Assembly (NCBI RefSeq): GCF_030704535.1
Contig: NC_081813.1
Location: forward strand, 4,797,001-4,861,000
Source of the DNA: Vitis vinifera
Taxonomy: Eukaryota > Streptophyta > Magnoliopsida > Vitales > Vitaceae
Reading direction: 5' to 3'
DNA: 64,000 nucleotides
Part shown: piece after piece, positions 47,658 through 59,300 of the stretch
How positions within the stretch are numbered: position 1 is the first letter of the stretch
How the letters are laid out: every line of letters starts with the position of its first letter
The notes under the pieces: generated by a model
What the model was told of the DNA's origin: nothing
What the model saw: the letters and a program-made list of their open reading frames with translations, nothing else
Database searches by the model: none
Translations under genes and position numbers: made by a program

Positions 47658-49826
47658 AAAAACTAACATTGATTAGGCCCGATTTTCTTAATTTGAGATT
47701 ACTTTTTTTTTCCCATTTTAGCCTCACCATCCACATTTAGAAAAGGGATAAAACTTAATCATTAAAAGAAAAAATCAAACCACTTGAGGGCCACCAAATA
47801 AACATGCAATGAAGAGAGGCCAACCTAATTGCAATGGAGCAATAGAAATAGCAGAAAAACAGAGTGTGAGGCAGTTCATGATGTGTACATGACAATGTGT
47901 ACATAAAAATGTTCATGGTTGTGGCTCATTTTTTTCCAAAAATTTGAAATTGAGTCACAATTTGTTTTGATTCTGTGTTCAATCTGATTTGGAAAACATG
48001 CAACAACTTATGTCTTTATAAAATGTTGCTAAACAAACATGGCATGCATGTGTTTTCTCAAATTTGGGGATGCAGAGTACCATTCATTCATCCACTTGTA
48101 AGATGGTTGATGGCATTGCATGTGCCTTTGTTTCTTTCCTATCTTGGCCTTCAACTCTGTTCTTATGGAACCACCATAAATAGCTAATTAACTAATTATT
48201 TATATCAAAACTAAATATATTTTTTTTAGTTTAAAAAAAATAATATGAAAAATGCAAAATTGGACTTTTTGGGTATTCATAAAATTAAATAAAAGTAGTA
48301 AAATACTTTGCTGCTTTTCTATATTTAATAAGCATTTGTCAATACAAGAAAATGAGTTAGTTGTAAGGTTTTGTTTGTTTGATAATGTTTTCGAAAATAG
48401 TTATTAGAAAATAGTTTTTTCAAAGTAGTTCTCATGAGCGGTTCTGGATTATTTTCAAAAATAAAATTTTATTTAAAAAAACATTGTATAGAAATTACTA
48501 AAAACATCTCAAATTTTTTTAAAACAAATTTTCAAAAAATTAATTTTCATTCAAACATATACTATTAATTAACAAATTATTTTCTATTTTGGAAGATAAA
48601 TACTTTTTTTCAAGAATGATTTTCAAATTATCTTAAATAACTCTTTTTTGATATTATTTTCACATGTTTTCTCTCTCATTCAAAATGCTTAAAATAAAAG
48701 AATTATTTAATAAAATTTCAAATCAATAGGAATGATATGTATTTAGCTAAAAACCCAAGACTCATAAATGAAATTAACCCTTGTGTATAAAAATATCATT
48801 TTAAAAAGTGTAATAGGTAAAGAACCTTTGATTAAAATCATTTTCTCTCACAGAGAGAGATACCAACTAACTAAATAGGGAGAGGAGAGATACTAAATAA
48901 CTAAACGGGGAGATGAAAGAATTGCGATATTCCACCAAACCAAGTTAATACCATATTAAACTTTTCCTAAAAGTTTAAACTCCCACTTGAACGACACGTT
49001 TAGGGTTTAAATCCATGACCTTGACTTTAATGATTTTGATTTTAATATCACTTGTAAGATCTCAAGTATCACCAATCCTCTCAAAAGTAATTATTATCAG
49101 GAAATGTGTATACCTTAATTTTATACTACATTCATCAAAGCACTCGGGGTATTCAAATATAAGACTATAGTCATTAAAACGCTCAGGGTATTCAAATACA
49201 AGAGGAGATGATGGACGTTGTCAACCCTCAAATTTACCGATAATTAGTATAAATTAAAATTATCAATAAACCATTTAAAAAAAAATATTTTTACGCATTT
49301 AAGCCCAAGAAAAGGTTGAAAAGGATGGAGCTTTCAATTGTGTTAAATTTGTAATAAAGGACGAGTACGATTTCAGGTGACACACTGACACGAACCCAAA
49401 GTCTAAAAAGACATTATGACCGGAAACTCCGGTAGAAATATGCCACGTGGCATGAAAGTGGGTTTAATTTCATGAAAGAGAGTGACTGGGGACAAAGAAA
49501 CATGTTCACATGGGTGGGGGTGGGGGTGGCGAACTGGACCCACACCGGACTCATGAAAAGTTGACTTGTTTCTTAAGAACCCAAACACCTGGGCCCCACT
49601 CTTCCTTTTCCCTCACCTTCCTCACACGAGCGCCCTCTCTTTTCGGTTTTCCCTTTTCTCTTACCCCTCTCCCATTATTTTATCCCGCTTCTTTCACTTG
49701 TACCTTCTCCTTAATTTTCTTTTTATTTTTGAATTTTGCCTTTGTATTTAAAATTTTGGATTGTCATTACTCATTAACCAAAAAAAATTAATAATAAAAA
49801 TGAAATTTTAAAATTAGCTCATTTAG

Positions 49827-50075
49827 GTTATGTTTGTTCAGGAAAATACTAAGAAAATAATATATATAAAATTATTTTTTATGTTTGATTTCATTATAAA
49901 AAATAAAAAAAATTAAATATAATTAAAATTAATTAAAAATTTATGTATTTTAAATTTATTTAATTTTTATATAATCAAAGAAAATAAATGAAATGGAAGA
50001 AATATATAATTTAATTTTTTACTTTTTTTTCTTCTATTTTTTTCCTTATATTATCCTTTAAAAAACTTCGAATTA
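49827..50075. repeat. Tourist-like MITE, worn copy
   Basis: Begins TAGGTTATGTTTGTTCAGG and carries AAATATAATTAAAATTAATT and a TTTTTTTCTTCTATTTTTTTCC block in family order. The right end is unclear, near AAAACTTCGAATT. Confidence 0.5.
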
Positions 50076-51261
50076 TCTTTTTGAAGTACCTAAAATAATA
50101 TAAAAAGATATAAAAAAATAAATATTTTACCATTCAATTCTTCATACCAAGTCATAAATAAAACCACACTAAAATCCAGAATCATTTCATTTTGTAACAC
50201 CCAAAGAAAAGTAAAAGTAAGAGAAACTTGATTATACAAGTATTTCGTTTTCTCTTTCAAATAACTTTTTTTCTCGAGTTCTCTCGATCTTTCTTTTTCA
50301 ACAAAAAAAATAAAAATAATTCTCTTTTTCAAATGAGGTGGTTTCTGGTCTGTTTCTGGTTGTTCCAACTTGTAAATTACTCTCGTTGATTTCTTATTTA
50401 ATTAGGTCGGTATGACTTAGGCAACCACCCAACTCCAATAAAAAGTGTTTCTAATTATTAAATTTTTGAAAATGAATTTTTCATATGTTTTTCCACATAT
50501 GGTAATTGTTGGCTTGAAAATATAAAATAGCTTTTCTTTTTATCACAAGTGGAAAGGAAGTTTCTAAGTTTAGAAGCTTCTCTTTGAAGATGGGGTGAAA
50601 GTTGTCCAGAATTTCAAAGATAAAATGTTGTAGAAACTTTGAACAGCCATAATTACCTTTTTTACTTTTTCTTGTGTCGAAATGCTTTAAAAAGCACAAA
50701 CAAACTCCACGAGAAAGTGTCTTGGTTGATTTTTAGGTTTATAAAAATTCCTTTCCCATTTGATCATGAAATGCCTCCCTCCAACTTTGAAAAATTTGAC
50801 ACGGAAAATTCCAAAAAAGGAAAATGAAAAAAAAAAAGTAAAATATAAAGAAAAGAAAAGAAAAAGGAACAAACGACTCACAATAATTTAAAAAAAAATG
50901 AATAAATAAATATAAAAAATAAAATTTTAGATATATTATTTATTTTCTAATTTAGTGTTGGCTTTTGATATATTGTTTATTTTTCTATTTTAAAAATAAA
51001 AAATAATAATTTTATATAAGATCATCAGAGTTTCCTCTCATTTTATCCTACTCAAACATAATTCACCATAGTTCGAATCCAGAGACATGTTCTCATTTAA
51101 ACCCTTCTCATAAAATTAAAGTCGAATTTTTTATGCATCCTGCAAAAAAGAACTCGTCGATCAATTTCTTTGGGTCTTACACATTTATTATCTCATTGAC
51201 CGACATATATGTTAGATTTTTTTGTTAGTCTTTCAAAATAAATCAAATAAGGGGTCAGAGA

Positions 51262-51436
51262 CTGAGACCAATTATTTTTATATATTACTTCAAAACTTAT
51301 TTAATTTATTTTAACTCTTTTATATAATATTTTAATAATTTTAAAATACATAAATTTTAACAATTATATTTATTTTTTATAATAAAACCAAATTAGAAAA
51401 ATTATTTTTATTGGTATTTTCTTATAACTTTTCTTA
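51262..51436. repeat. Tourist-like MITE fragment upstream of the IAA15-like gene
   Basis: Carries TTTATATATTACTTCAAAAC, TTATTTTAACTCTTTTATATA and AATAAAACCAAATTAGAAAAA in family order. The left end is missing. It lies about 0.5 kb upstream of the TATA box of the next gene. Confidence 0.5.
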
Positions 51437-51726
51437 CCCCTATTATGCAAATTCATCTAATAATTGTTTGAAAAAATTGTAAGTGTGTAATAAATAATTT
51501 TTATAAAATTAAATATTATCATTAAACAGTTATGATTATGAATCTAGAAGGTATCACATCTAATAAAACCCACAATTAAATATTTGGACCAAAATGAATG
51601 AAAGGAAGGGAGTGGGTGCGAACCGACATGGTGGCCCAAACATTCAAGCACTTGAAATCACACACACGCTTTCTCATAATCAACCCTCTATTCCACCTGG
51701 ACAAATCCCACCCGCTCTTTTCTCTA

Positions 51727-51732
51727 CACGTG
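51727..51732 (+). promoter_or_regulatory. G-box upstream of the IAA15-like gene
   Basis: CACGTG, within ACACGTGTCC. It sits about 40 bp before the TATA box. The G-box is the usual binding site of bHLH (for example PIF) and bZIP factors. A TGTC, the core of the auxin response element, overlaps its right edge and a second TGTC follows at about 51740. Function is inferred from motif and position only. Confidence 0.5.
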
Positions 51733-51768
51733 TCCTTCTGTCACTGGCTCACACTACTCCCTTCGCCA

Positions 51769-51776
51769 TATATAAA
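51769..51776 (+). promoter_or_regulatory. TATA box of the IAA15-like gene
   Basis: TATATAAA, in CCATATATAAATACA, 74 bp before the ATG at 51843. This spacing leaves a leader of about 40 bases and argues against a translation start at the upstream in-frame ATG (51594). Confidence 0.8.
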
Positions 51777-51842
51777 TACAAACCCTGCCAAACGCTTCCC
51801 CTCACTTTCCAACAACTTTCACACAATTTTTACGAGAAGAAT

Positions 51843-52838
51843 ATGTCACCGCAGCTCCCCAAACCCTCGCCGGAATCTTCCTCCGCCGGCCTCTATTTCA
51901 ATGATACCGAGCTCACCTTAGGCCTCCCCGGCGCTACCAAGTCCGGCACCAAGCGCGGGTTCTCCGACACCGTCGGCTTGAACCTCCGTGGCCCCTGCAA
52001 TACGGATCACGCTAGCAATCCATCTGAAAACGATGTTTCCGGCGACTCCAAGCCTCCGCCGGCAAAGTAAGAGTTCAGTTATATTAATTTGGCCGATAAA
52101 CTAACGATTTTGGCCGCTAGAGTTTTGACATCTTACATTTGTGTTACAGGACACAAATTGTGGGGTGGCCGCCGGTGAAAGCGAGTCGGAAGAATGTTGC
52201 GAAGATCAGCAAATATGTGAAGGTGGCGGTGGACGGAGCTCCGTATTTAAGAAAAGTTGATCTGGAGATGTACGGCAGCTATCAGCAGCTGTTGGGATCT
52301 CTCGAGGACATGTTCTCCTGCTTCCCTATTCGTACGTATTTCATCCGTATTTCTCTGATTTATACAAATTCTTTTCGTATTCAGGGGTAATTTAGTCCTT
52401 TTTGGTAATTGTTACGCAGGTAATTATCTTAATGAGAGGAAGCTTATGGATCCTGTGAAGGGATCCGACTACATGCCTACCTATGAGGACAGGGATGGAG
52501 ATTGGATGCTGGTCGGCGACGTACCATGGAAGTAAGTTTCCCGGACTGCCCCTGAATAACCCTAATTAACCTAAATTAATTTTTATTTAGTCAATTAATC
52601 ATTCCAAATTTTATTTTTCAGAATGTTTGTGGAATCATGCAAGCGACTACGGCTGATGAAAAGCATTGAAGCAATTGGACTAGGTAAAGAGGTTTTTTTT
52701 TTTTTTTTTTCCTCTTTTTTCTTTAATATTAAATTATATTTTACTGATTTTTTTTTCTTTTTCCTTTTGAAATTTTGTGGTGCAGCTCCAAGGGAATCTC
52801 AAAAATGCACAAGCACAAGTGGATCAAAAAGCCTATAG
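51843..52838 (+). CDS. Aux/IAA auxin-response repressor, IAA15-like
   Basis: A second Aux/IAA repressor, predicted nuclear and auxin-degradable. Exons are 51843-52066, 52150-52331, 52420-52531, 52622-52683 and 52786-52838. All introns are short GT-AG introns in phase, and the product is 210 residues. Domain I is TELTLGLPG at 22-30. The degron GWPPV is at 80-84. The PB1 domain runs from about 96 to 186, with [14 protein letters not shown] at 97-110 and the acidic DRDGDW at 159-164, followed by [13 protein letters not shown]. The opening MSP and the RLMK...AIGL end suit the IAA15 group, near IAA7/14/16/17. The tail [10 protein letters not shown] is not in the Arabidopsis IAA15 I remember. The exon count (five) differs from the three-exon neighbour. 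A TATA box and a G-box stand upstream. Confidence 0.92.
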
Positions 52839-55588
52839 TTTGATAGCATCCTTGGATGATAATTTGATGTAAAAAGGCTTCTTCTTCTATTTTTTTCCCC
52901 TAATTTTGATTGGTTTTAGGTGACCAAAAAAAAGAGAAAATATATGTAAAAGAGACTTTTAGAGTAGAGAAATAGACGTTAGTTACATGATGTTGTACTA
53001 ATGGTACTTCGAAATTAACATTCATGCCTATATTTGTCAAGCTTTATAAGATTTGGTAATATGTTTCATCAATTGTTTTCTACTTATTAATCAAAATTTA
53101 CATATATCTTAAGGATGCGGGAACTTAGGCTATGTTTGGTTTTTGGAAATTTGAAGAAAAGAACATAAAGAAAAAATAAATAAATAAATAAAAAATAAAT
53201 TTAAAGTTGATAAATTATTTTTATACGTTTCTTCAAACTTATTTAACTTATTTCCTTATAAAAATTAAATGATTTTAAAATGCATAATTTTTTTTAATTT
53301 AATCATATTAGATTTTTTTTATCTTCTATAATAAAATCAAACATGAATAAATAAATTTTCTTAATATTTTTTTATAACATACAAAAGATTTTAAGGATTT
53401 TTAAATTTAGACAAGCAATGAAAAAGGAGAAATTTCTATTGATTTTTTTTTCTTTTCCTTTTGAAAAATCAATACTTGTAATAATTTGTTTTTTTTTTTC
53501 CATCACATAGTTGAGTGTGAACAATTTGGTAAAGATTAATTAAAGACAAGTCAATAGGACTTGTGGCAATGGGTACATAAATAAGACATATCACATGGTT
53601 TTTAAGTATAAATAAGGCATATCACATGGTTTTGTATAGCTCAACTTTGAGCCATGGAGTGACACTAGCCATTTCTATTAGAGAGTGTTTGAAATACTCA
53701 ATGACCGTATTATTATTACAAAGAAAATATCTTTTGATAAAATTAACATTTCACTTATGCATTTTATTATTTCCTAAATGAGTTATACTAAGAAATAGTA
53801 CTTGGATTGACAAAGATAAGTGGTTTGAGAAGACAAGGATGGCAAATCGTCATTGATGACTTCTTTGTTGGTAAAATGTAAGGCTAAATAATATCATCGA
53901 TTCTCTACTCCGATGTAAATTTCCAATGTCCTAGAAAGTCGGTTAAGATAGATAGCAACGCTTTTTCTTCTTTTCCTTATCTAATGACAATATTCTCTTA
54001 TGATCTTCACCTTCAACCCGACTTAAGTAGGAGGGGACTTATTTGGTAAAATTAACCTTTGTAATGAATTTCTTATAAAATTAGATGACAACCATATTTT
54101 AAAGAAATAATTCATAAAATTTAATAAGATAAATGTCTATCTTGGATTTTGACCTAGACTCATATTTATTAAGAGTATTATTTAAATCAATTCCCTAATA
54201 ATTACCCATATAGGGTAGTTTGTGATTATTTCTTCCATTTCTACTTCTAAGGTTATGTACAAATTGACTTTTTCTAACACCGTGTTCAATACGATAACAT
54301 TTATGTTTATCACCTTCAAAGAACTAGAATAAGAGACACCATTTTTGGTTATTTGTTTTTTCCTTTCCCTCTTTCCCCCCTTTCTTAGGAAACAAACAAG
54401 CTAGTAAAAAAGGACAAATATAAAATGACAAAGTCTTTCCTTTTCTTTCTTAGAAAACAAACACTATACGAAAAGAAAAACGGTCATACAAGAACAACAA
54501 TAAGGTGTGGGTGTGACAAAATAAACTATTGTTTTCAAACATTCATTTCAACGTACATTTAATCTCATTTTACCTCAAATTTTAATGTCATTAAACTAAA
54601 TTTTTAAGAGTTAATTTCTACCTCATAATTTTGTTTTTTCTTTTTTGGAATATATGCATACATAAAAGTTGATTCATGGGTCGGTATGAACAATCATAAA
54701 TATCTCCTCAAATACCATTTGGTCAGAATTGAGTTTATCATCATCAGGCCCAAGCCCATACAAAAGAGATCCAAACTAGTCTTAGGGCCCATGAGTTTTT
54801 TTTTTGTTTTTTTTTTGGGTTATGACTCAATGAGTCTCAATTTGGAAAAGAAAAGAAAAGAAAAGAAAGAGAAAGAAAATAGCAAGAGGTTTCCAAGATC
54901 CGGGGCATTTGCTGGTGTAGATGGAAGCTAAATCTCAGGAGAAGACGTCGACAACTGTTTGGTAATCTTCATTTTACATCAAGGTAGTGGTGCTTTTCTC
55001 TCATTCTCCTCTATCAGGCTTTTTATTTATTTACTTACTTATTATTTGTGTTTATTATTTATTTTTTCAATTGCTTTCTCTAGATTCAGGTACATTTTCT
55101 GCAAACCCTAGATCTCTCAATCTTTTTAACCATTTGGGGTTTTTATTTATTTTTATTTTTATTTTTATTTTTTTAGCTGTTGTTGCTATTTAATTTTGGG
55201 CGATTTCTTGTTGAATGATCGGGACTTTGGATTTTTATTCTGGATTTTGGGAATGTGGTTTTGACATAATTCAACCCCCGCTCGGTTGCCTGGAAAATGG
55301 GGGAAAGAAAAGGAAAATACTGAGAAATTATCGGATTGGCAGTAAGAAACGAAAGTGTTTCAATGCTTGCTTGCCGGGAAACGGGCAATTAAAAAAAATT
55401 GTTTTAAGCATTCTCCATCTTTCCTCTCTTCTTTTTGTGATTCATGGAATGTATAATCTGAACCAATTTTTGTGTCTTTCTATTACTAATTTAGCTCAAA
55501 CAAATGCTTCTGAAATGTCTTCAGCGTTTCCAGCTGCCAATCTGAATTTCAAAGATACAAATTTGAAGATTGAATTCCAGAACCTCCA
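52839..55588. other. 3' UTR, spacer and leader of the CDI-like gene
   Basis: 52839-53040 is the probable 3' UTR of the IAA15-like gene. 53127-53345 is a MITE fragment. 53400-54800 has no recognisable content. About 54890-55494 is likely the leader region of the CDI-like gene. It contains an AAAG-type purine run at 54846-54880 and possible donors, GTTTG|GTAATC (about 54960) and CAAG|GTAGTGG (about 54983). A good acceptor, ACTAATTTAG, ends at 55494. The exact 5' UTR exons are not certain. Confidence 0.45.
53127..53345. repeat. Tourist-like MITE fragment
   Basis: Begins TAGGCTATGTTTGGTTTTTGG, which is the family terminus. It continues with AATTTAAAGTTGATAAATTATTTTTATA and CTTCAAACTTATTTAACTTATTT-like blocks. 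It decays toward the right, and AATCAAACATGAATAAAT may be the remains of the other end. Confidence 0.65.
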
Positions 55589-55610
55589 ATGGAATCACCC
55601 ACTGGAATGA
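55515..55610 (+). other. uORF overlapping the CDI-like start
   Basis: A 31-codon upstream frame whose stop lies 22 bases past the ATG of the main gene, in a different frame. A second, shorter uORF of 13 codons starts at 55504. If the mature leader begins after the acceptor at 55494, both would be the first AUGs met by scanning ribosomes. That would be expected to reduce translation of the main frame. The peptide itself is not recognised. Confidence 0.4.
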
Positions 55611-56365
55611 ATTTGACTAATGGCAAGATTCATCCATTCAATGATAAAACTTCCAAGCCCTTTAAGATCTTTGTGGGTTATGATCCTCGGGAAGATATTG
55701 CTTATGAGGTTTGTCGCTACTCAATTCTAAAACGAGCTTCAATTCCTGTTGAGGTCATACCAATAAAACAGTCTGAGTTGAGAAAAAAGGGATTGTATTG
55801 GCGTGAAAGAGGGAAGCTGGAGAGCACCGAGTTTTCATTTTCTCGGTTCTTGACTCCATACTTGGCTAATTATGATGGTTGGGCAATGTTCGTGGATTGT
55901 GATTTTCTTTATTTGGCAGACATTAAGGAATTGAGAGATTTGGTTGATGATAATTGCGCAATAATGTGTGTGCAACATGATTATGCGCCCAAGGAGACTA
56001 CAAAAATGGATGGGGCGGTGCAAACGGTGTATCCGAGGAAGAATTGGTCTTCAATGGTTTTGTATAATTGTGGGCATCCCAAGAACAGGGTGTTGACGCC
56101 TGACGTGGTGAATTCTCAAACAGGTGCTTATCTTCATAGATTTATGTGGTTAGATGATCATGAGATTGGGTCAGTTCCATTTGTTTGGAATTTTCTTGTG
56201 GGTCATAACAAGGTTATTGAGGATGATCCAAGTACGCTCCCCAAGGCCATACACTATACTCTAGGAGGACCATGGTTCGAGAGTTGGAAAAACTGTGAGT
56301 TTGCAGACTTGTGGGTGAATGAAATGGAAGAATGTCAGAAGGAAATGAAGACCAAAACAGAATAG
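55589..56365 (+). CDS. CDI-like nucleotide-diphospho-sugar transferase
   Basis: An uninterrupted 258-codon frame very like Arabidopsis At1g64980 (CDI, cadmium-induced), a small soluble protein of the nucleotide-diphospho-sugar transferase fold. Landmarks are FKIFVGYDPRED near 25-36 (nucleotide-binding strand), RKKGLYWRERG near 65-75, and FVDCDFLYLADI near 101-112 with the DCD metal site at 103-105. Further on are CVQHDY, YPRKNWSSMVLYNCGHPKN, LDDHEIGS and HYTLGGPWFE, all strongly conserved in this family. No signal peptide or membrane segment is seen, so it is probably cytosolic. The start at 55589 gives MESPTG, and the next ATG at 55607 gives MNLTNG, which looks more like the family start, so either could be used. 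The donor and acceptor sugars are not known to me. The coding part is intronless, with a likely intron in the leader. Confidence 0.92.
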   Translation: MESPTGMNLTNGKIHPFNDKTSKPFKIFVGYDPREDIAYEVCRYSILKRASIPVEVIPIKQSELRKKGLYWRERGKLESTEFSFSRFLTPYLANYDGWAMFVDCDFLYLADIKELRDLVDDNCAIMCVQHDYAPKETTKMDGAVQTVYPRKNWSSMVLYNCGHPKNRVLTPDVVNSQTGAYLHRFMWLDDHEIGSVPFVWNFLVGHNKVIEDDPSTLPKAIHYTLGGPWFESWKNCEFADLWVNEMEECQKEMKTKTE

Positions 56366-59300
56366 GTGGCATCAATCAACAGCACAATCTCTGCTGCTGT
56401 AATTAGCCATGGTAATGGCTTTTCATCAGTTTTTTTGAATTCTGTGTTTGTATGTTAGATCTGCTCCTTTGATAAAGTTGGTGGTGTTGGAAGCTAAATA
56501 TATGTTGCAAGCATTTGCTTTAAGTGTGTTCTTTTTTACCATTCATTTGTAACACCATTTGTGTCAAGATCCAAGCATAATATCAAATATGTTAAATCAG
56601 AATTGATCAGTATGAGAACTGTTTTTGCCCAATGCCTTGTTTACTATTGAGATGATTTTGACATATAAGTATATAATTAATAAATCTCCATGTAAATGCT
56701 TTTTCTGCATGCCATTTGGGTTGTTTGGCAAGATTGTTCTCTAAATCTCCTCATAGGTGAGTTACAAGATTGTTTTCATTCTTTTGATTTTTTACATTTA
56801 TGGTGCTACATATTACTTTATCAGCTAATCCTATTAAGCTTCTCTTCTTAATCATCAAAATCCAACTTACATGATTTTGACAATTTGATCATGTTAATTA
56901 TAATCTGGGGCATCACTCAGTCCTTTTTTACCACTGCAAATATCTGTGTATTTGAAAAGTTTCGATGATTAAAGAGATAGTTGAATTCCCACATACATGC
57001 ATATGCCAAATATACCTGATATTCGAAGCAACACAATTGTTTGTCAGTCTCTTGCTGTGTGTGGATTTTACATGTCAGTGATCTTAAATATGTCACATCC
57101 GTGGAGCCTCAGAAAGCTTTACTTATTTTCAAAGGAATGTCATCCATACTTTTGGAGTGTTATTCTGCCTAGATATATGTTACAGCACATGTTATGTAAA
57201 TACATTTTACCGTCAATTTTTGTTCTTAATTTAATTGAAAAATAAATATTCTTTCTTAAACTTGAAATTTTCGACTGAGTCATCATGAAAAATTAACTGG
57301 GACATTTCTCTAGTCTTTTCCTTCTTTTCTGGCGTTTCTTAATTCATGCCTTTGTCTATCAAAAAAATTTATTGAAAAAAAAAAATAACTGGGACATAAA
57401 CTTCCAGAATATGAGATTAGGGACTGAAACTACAATTTAGTTGGTTTGTGGACCAACTTGCAAATAATAACAAAGCCCTAAACATGCCTATGAGAGAGTT
57501 TCTGACAGCTATGTGAAGTCAGAAAACTGATGGAGAGGGTGGGAGGAGAAAGAGGAAGAGGACAAGAATGGAGTTTGGATGCTTGAAATAAATCCACCAA
57601 CTTTACAAAGTCTTCATCATGCTCTGGTTGATCTCAGCAGTGAAATCATCTTCATAATTGTCATCATAAGCAGCTTTCCATTAATCATTTCACTAGAATT
57701 ACTTTCCTCACTTCCTACTCAATTGATTTATCTGAATTTCTTAGTTGAGATCCCAAGCTCAGTTCTTAAATATGTAGGTTGTTATACATACCCATTTTCA
57801 TTGAAATAGTACTTGGTAAAATTTCTCTCTCTTGTTTAGTTGAGGTTCTTATTGAAATATTGAGAATTTCTGTAAGATGCATTTTATCTGTACTGGACTG
57901 CTAGGTTTGATCAATGCATCTGGAAAATTAAGTGGCAGTTAAGGAGAAGGGTAGCTTTTGGAAAGGGCTGTCAAGGATGGGGATGGTACTGTTAGCATGG
58001 ACAAGTTGGCTATTCTTTGAATTGAAAAAGAAAAGGAACCTCTTATCAATTGTTGCACTGTTTATTGTTACATTGAGGTGGATTTTTTAACCAGGTGAAA
58101 GGACCCATTTTTTCATCCCATGAAATTGTTGGCGCTGTGAGTTTTAAGTGCTTGAGATATTCTATTTTCTTTTAAATATTCGAAGGCACAAGTTTTTGGA
58201 AGAATTAATTATAGAAGACCTGTAAAATGTGAAATGATATTTACAAATCAAGGAGTCATTGGACCTAGGTAGAGCGGATCATTTGTAAATGGGTGTTGAT
58301 GTTATTTTGAGGATGCCATTGATGTGAGTATGCATATGTTGTATTTTCTATGCTTTGTTAACATGGCACACATGCACTATTATTTTTCTTAAATTCAGGA
58401 TATTTTAAAATAAAAGTAAGCATGTAATTCATTTAAAATTAATGAAGTAAATACTATTAATAAATGCAAATCTCTCCTTGATATTTGATTTTGTGTTACA
58501 AAAAAATATTTTTGAAAGTATGTTTTGGAGATGAAATTTGTACTCAATTTACAATTTCTGTGCAACTGCGGATTGGAATTATGGTTATTAATGTTAAATC
58601 GTTAGCAGTCAAGGTCTTCGTGGGAGTCAATGCACCCTTACACACCATGAGTTGTGTGATCCTGATTAGTAAGGGGTAAGGTGTTAGTTTTCATGCCTTT
58701 GGCCTCAACCAGGAGGAAGTTATTTGCATTTCATGCCTATGCAACATTAAGTCCTCTACCACCCATGAGTTGGAAGGACCATTTATTAAGGCTAGCCACC
58801 ATATTTGATGAGGTGGTTTTGCTGCATAATGGATATCTCCAAAATCGTCTGTATATTTATGAGGCATGAAGATGATTATTGATATGATATTTTACATTCA
58901 TTAACTTCTTGACAAATTTTATGAGCACTTTATTTCGTGAAAAACTGTGTTTCAGATGCATAAACACACATATATACTTGTTGTAGATTTTACTTATTGA
59001 GTTATAGAGCTGACTCATTATTAATATTTTCAGATGAGCCAACTGATGAGGAGTAAGTGGGGCATTCTTGGGTAAGAGAGCTAGCTGAGGAGCTCAACTC
59101 TTGGGGAGTAAATTAGGATGGATTTTCCTTACTTGACTAGTATTTTATTAAAAACCTTGTGGATTTTGGGAATAGTATTGATCATTTAATTGTAGGTCTA
59201 CTACTGTTCTTGATGTCAAATTCATTAAGGCTGTTGATTGCTTTGATTTATGATTCAAAGAAAAAAGATGATGATGATTGGACAGTTGTTTTTTTGTACT

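Larger units (their letters stand above)
43938..51726. other. Intergenic between the two Aux/IAA genes
   Basis: No gene is supported on either strand. The first 150 bases are the 3' UTR of the IAA19-like gene. The rest is AT-rich and includes several MITE pieces listed separately. A short hexamer run (GCAAAT, about four copies) lies at 46436-46458 and an (AAAAT)n run at about 46956-46990. At 49141-49204 there is a short two-copy repeat based on GGGTATTCAAATA. The pyrimidine-rich part at 49590-49740 contains only chance frames. Confidence 0.5.

Noticed and set aside
51594-51842. In-frame N-terminal extension of the IAA15-like protein from an upstream ATG
   Set aside because: The extension contains the TATA box itself and no Aux/IAA sequence. 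The ATG at 51843 gives the family-like start and a normal leader.
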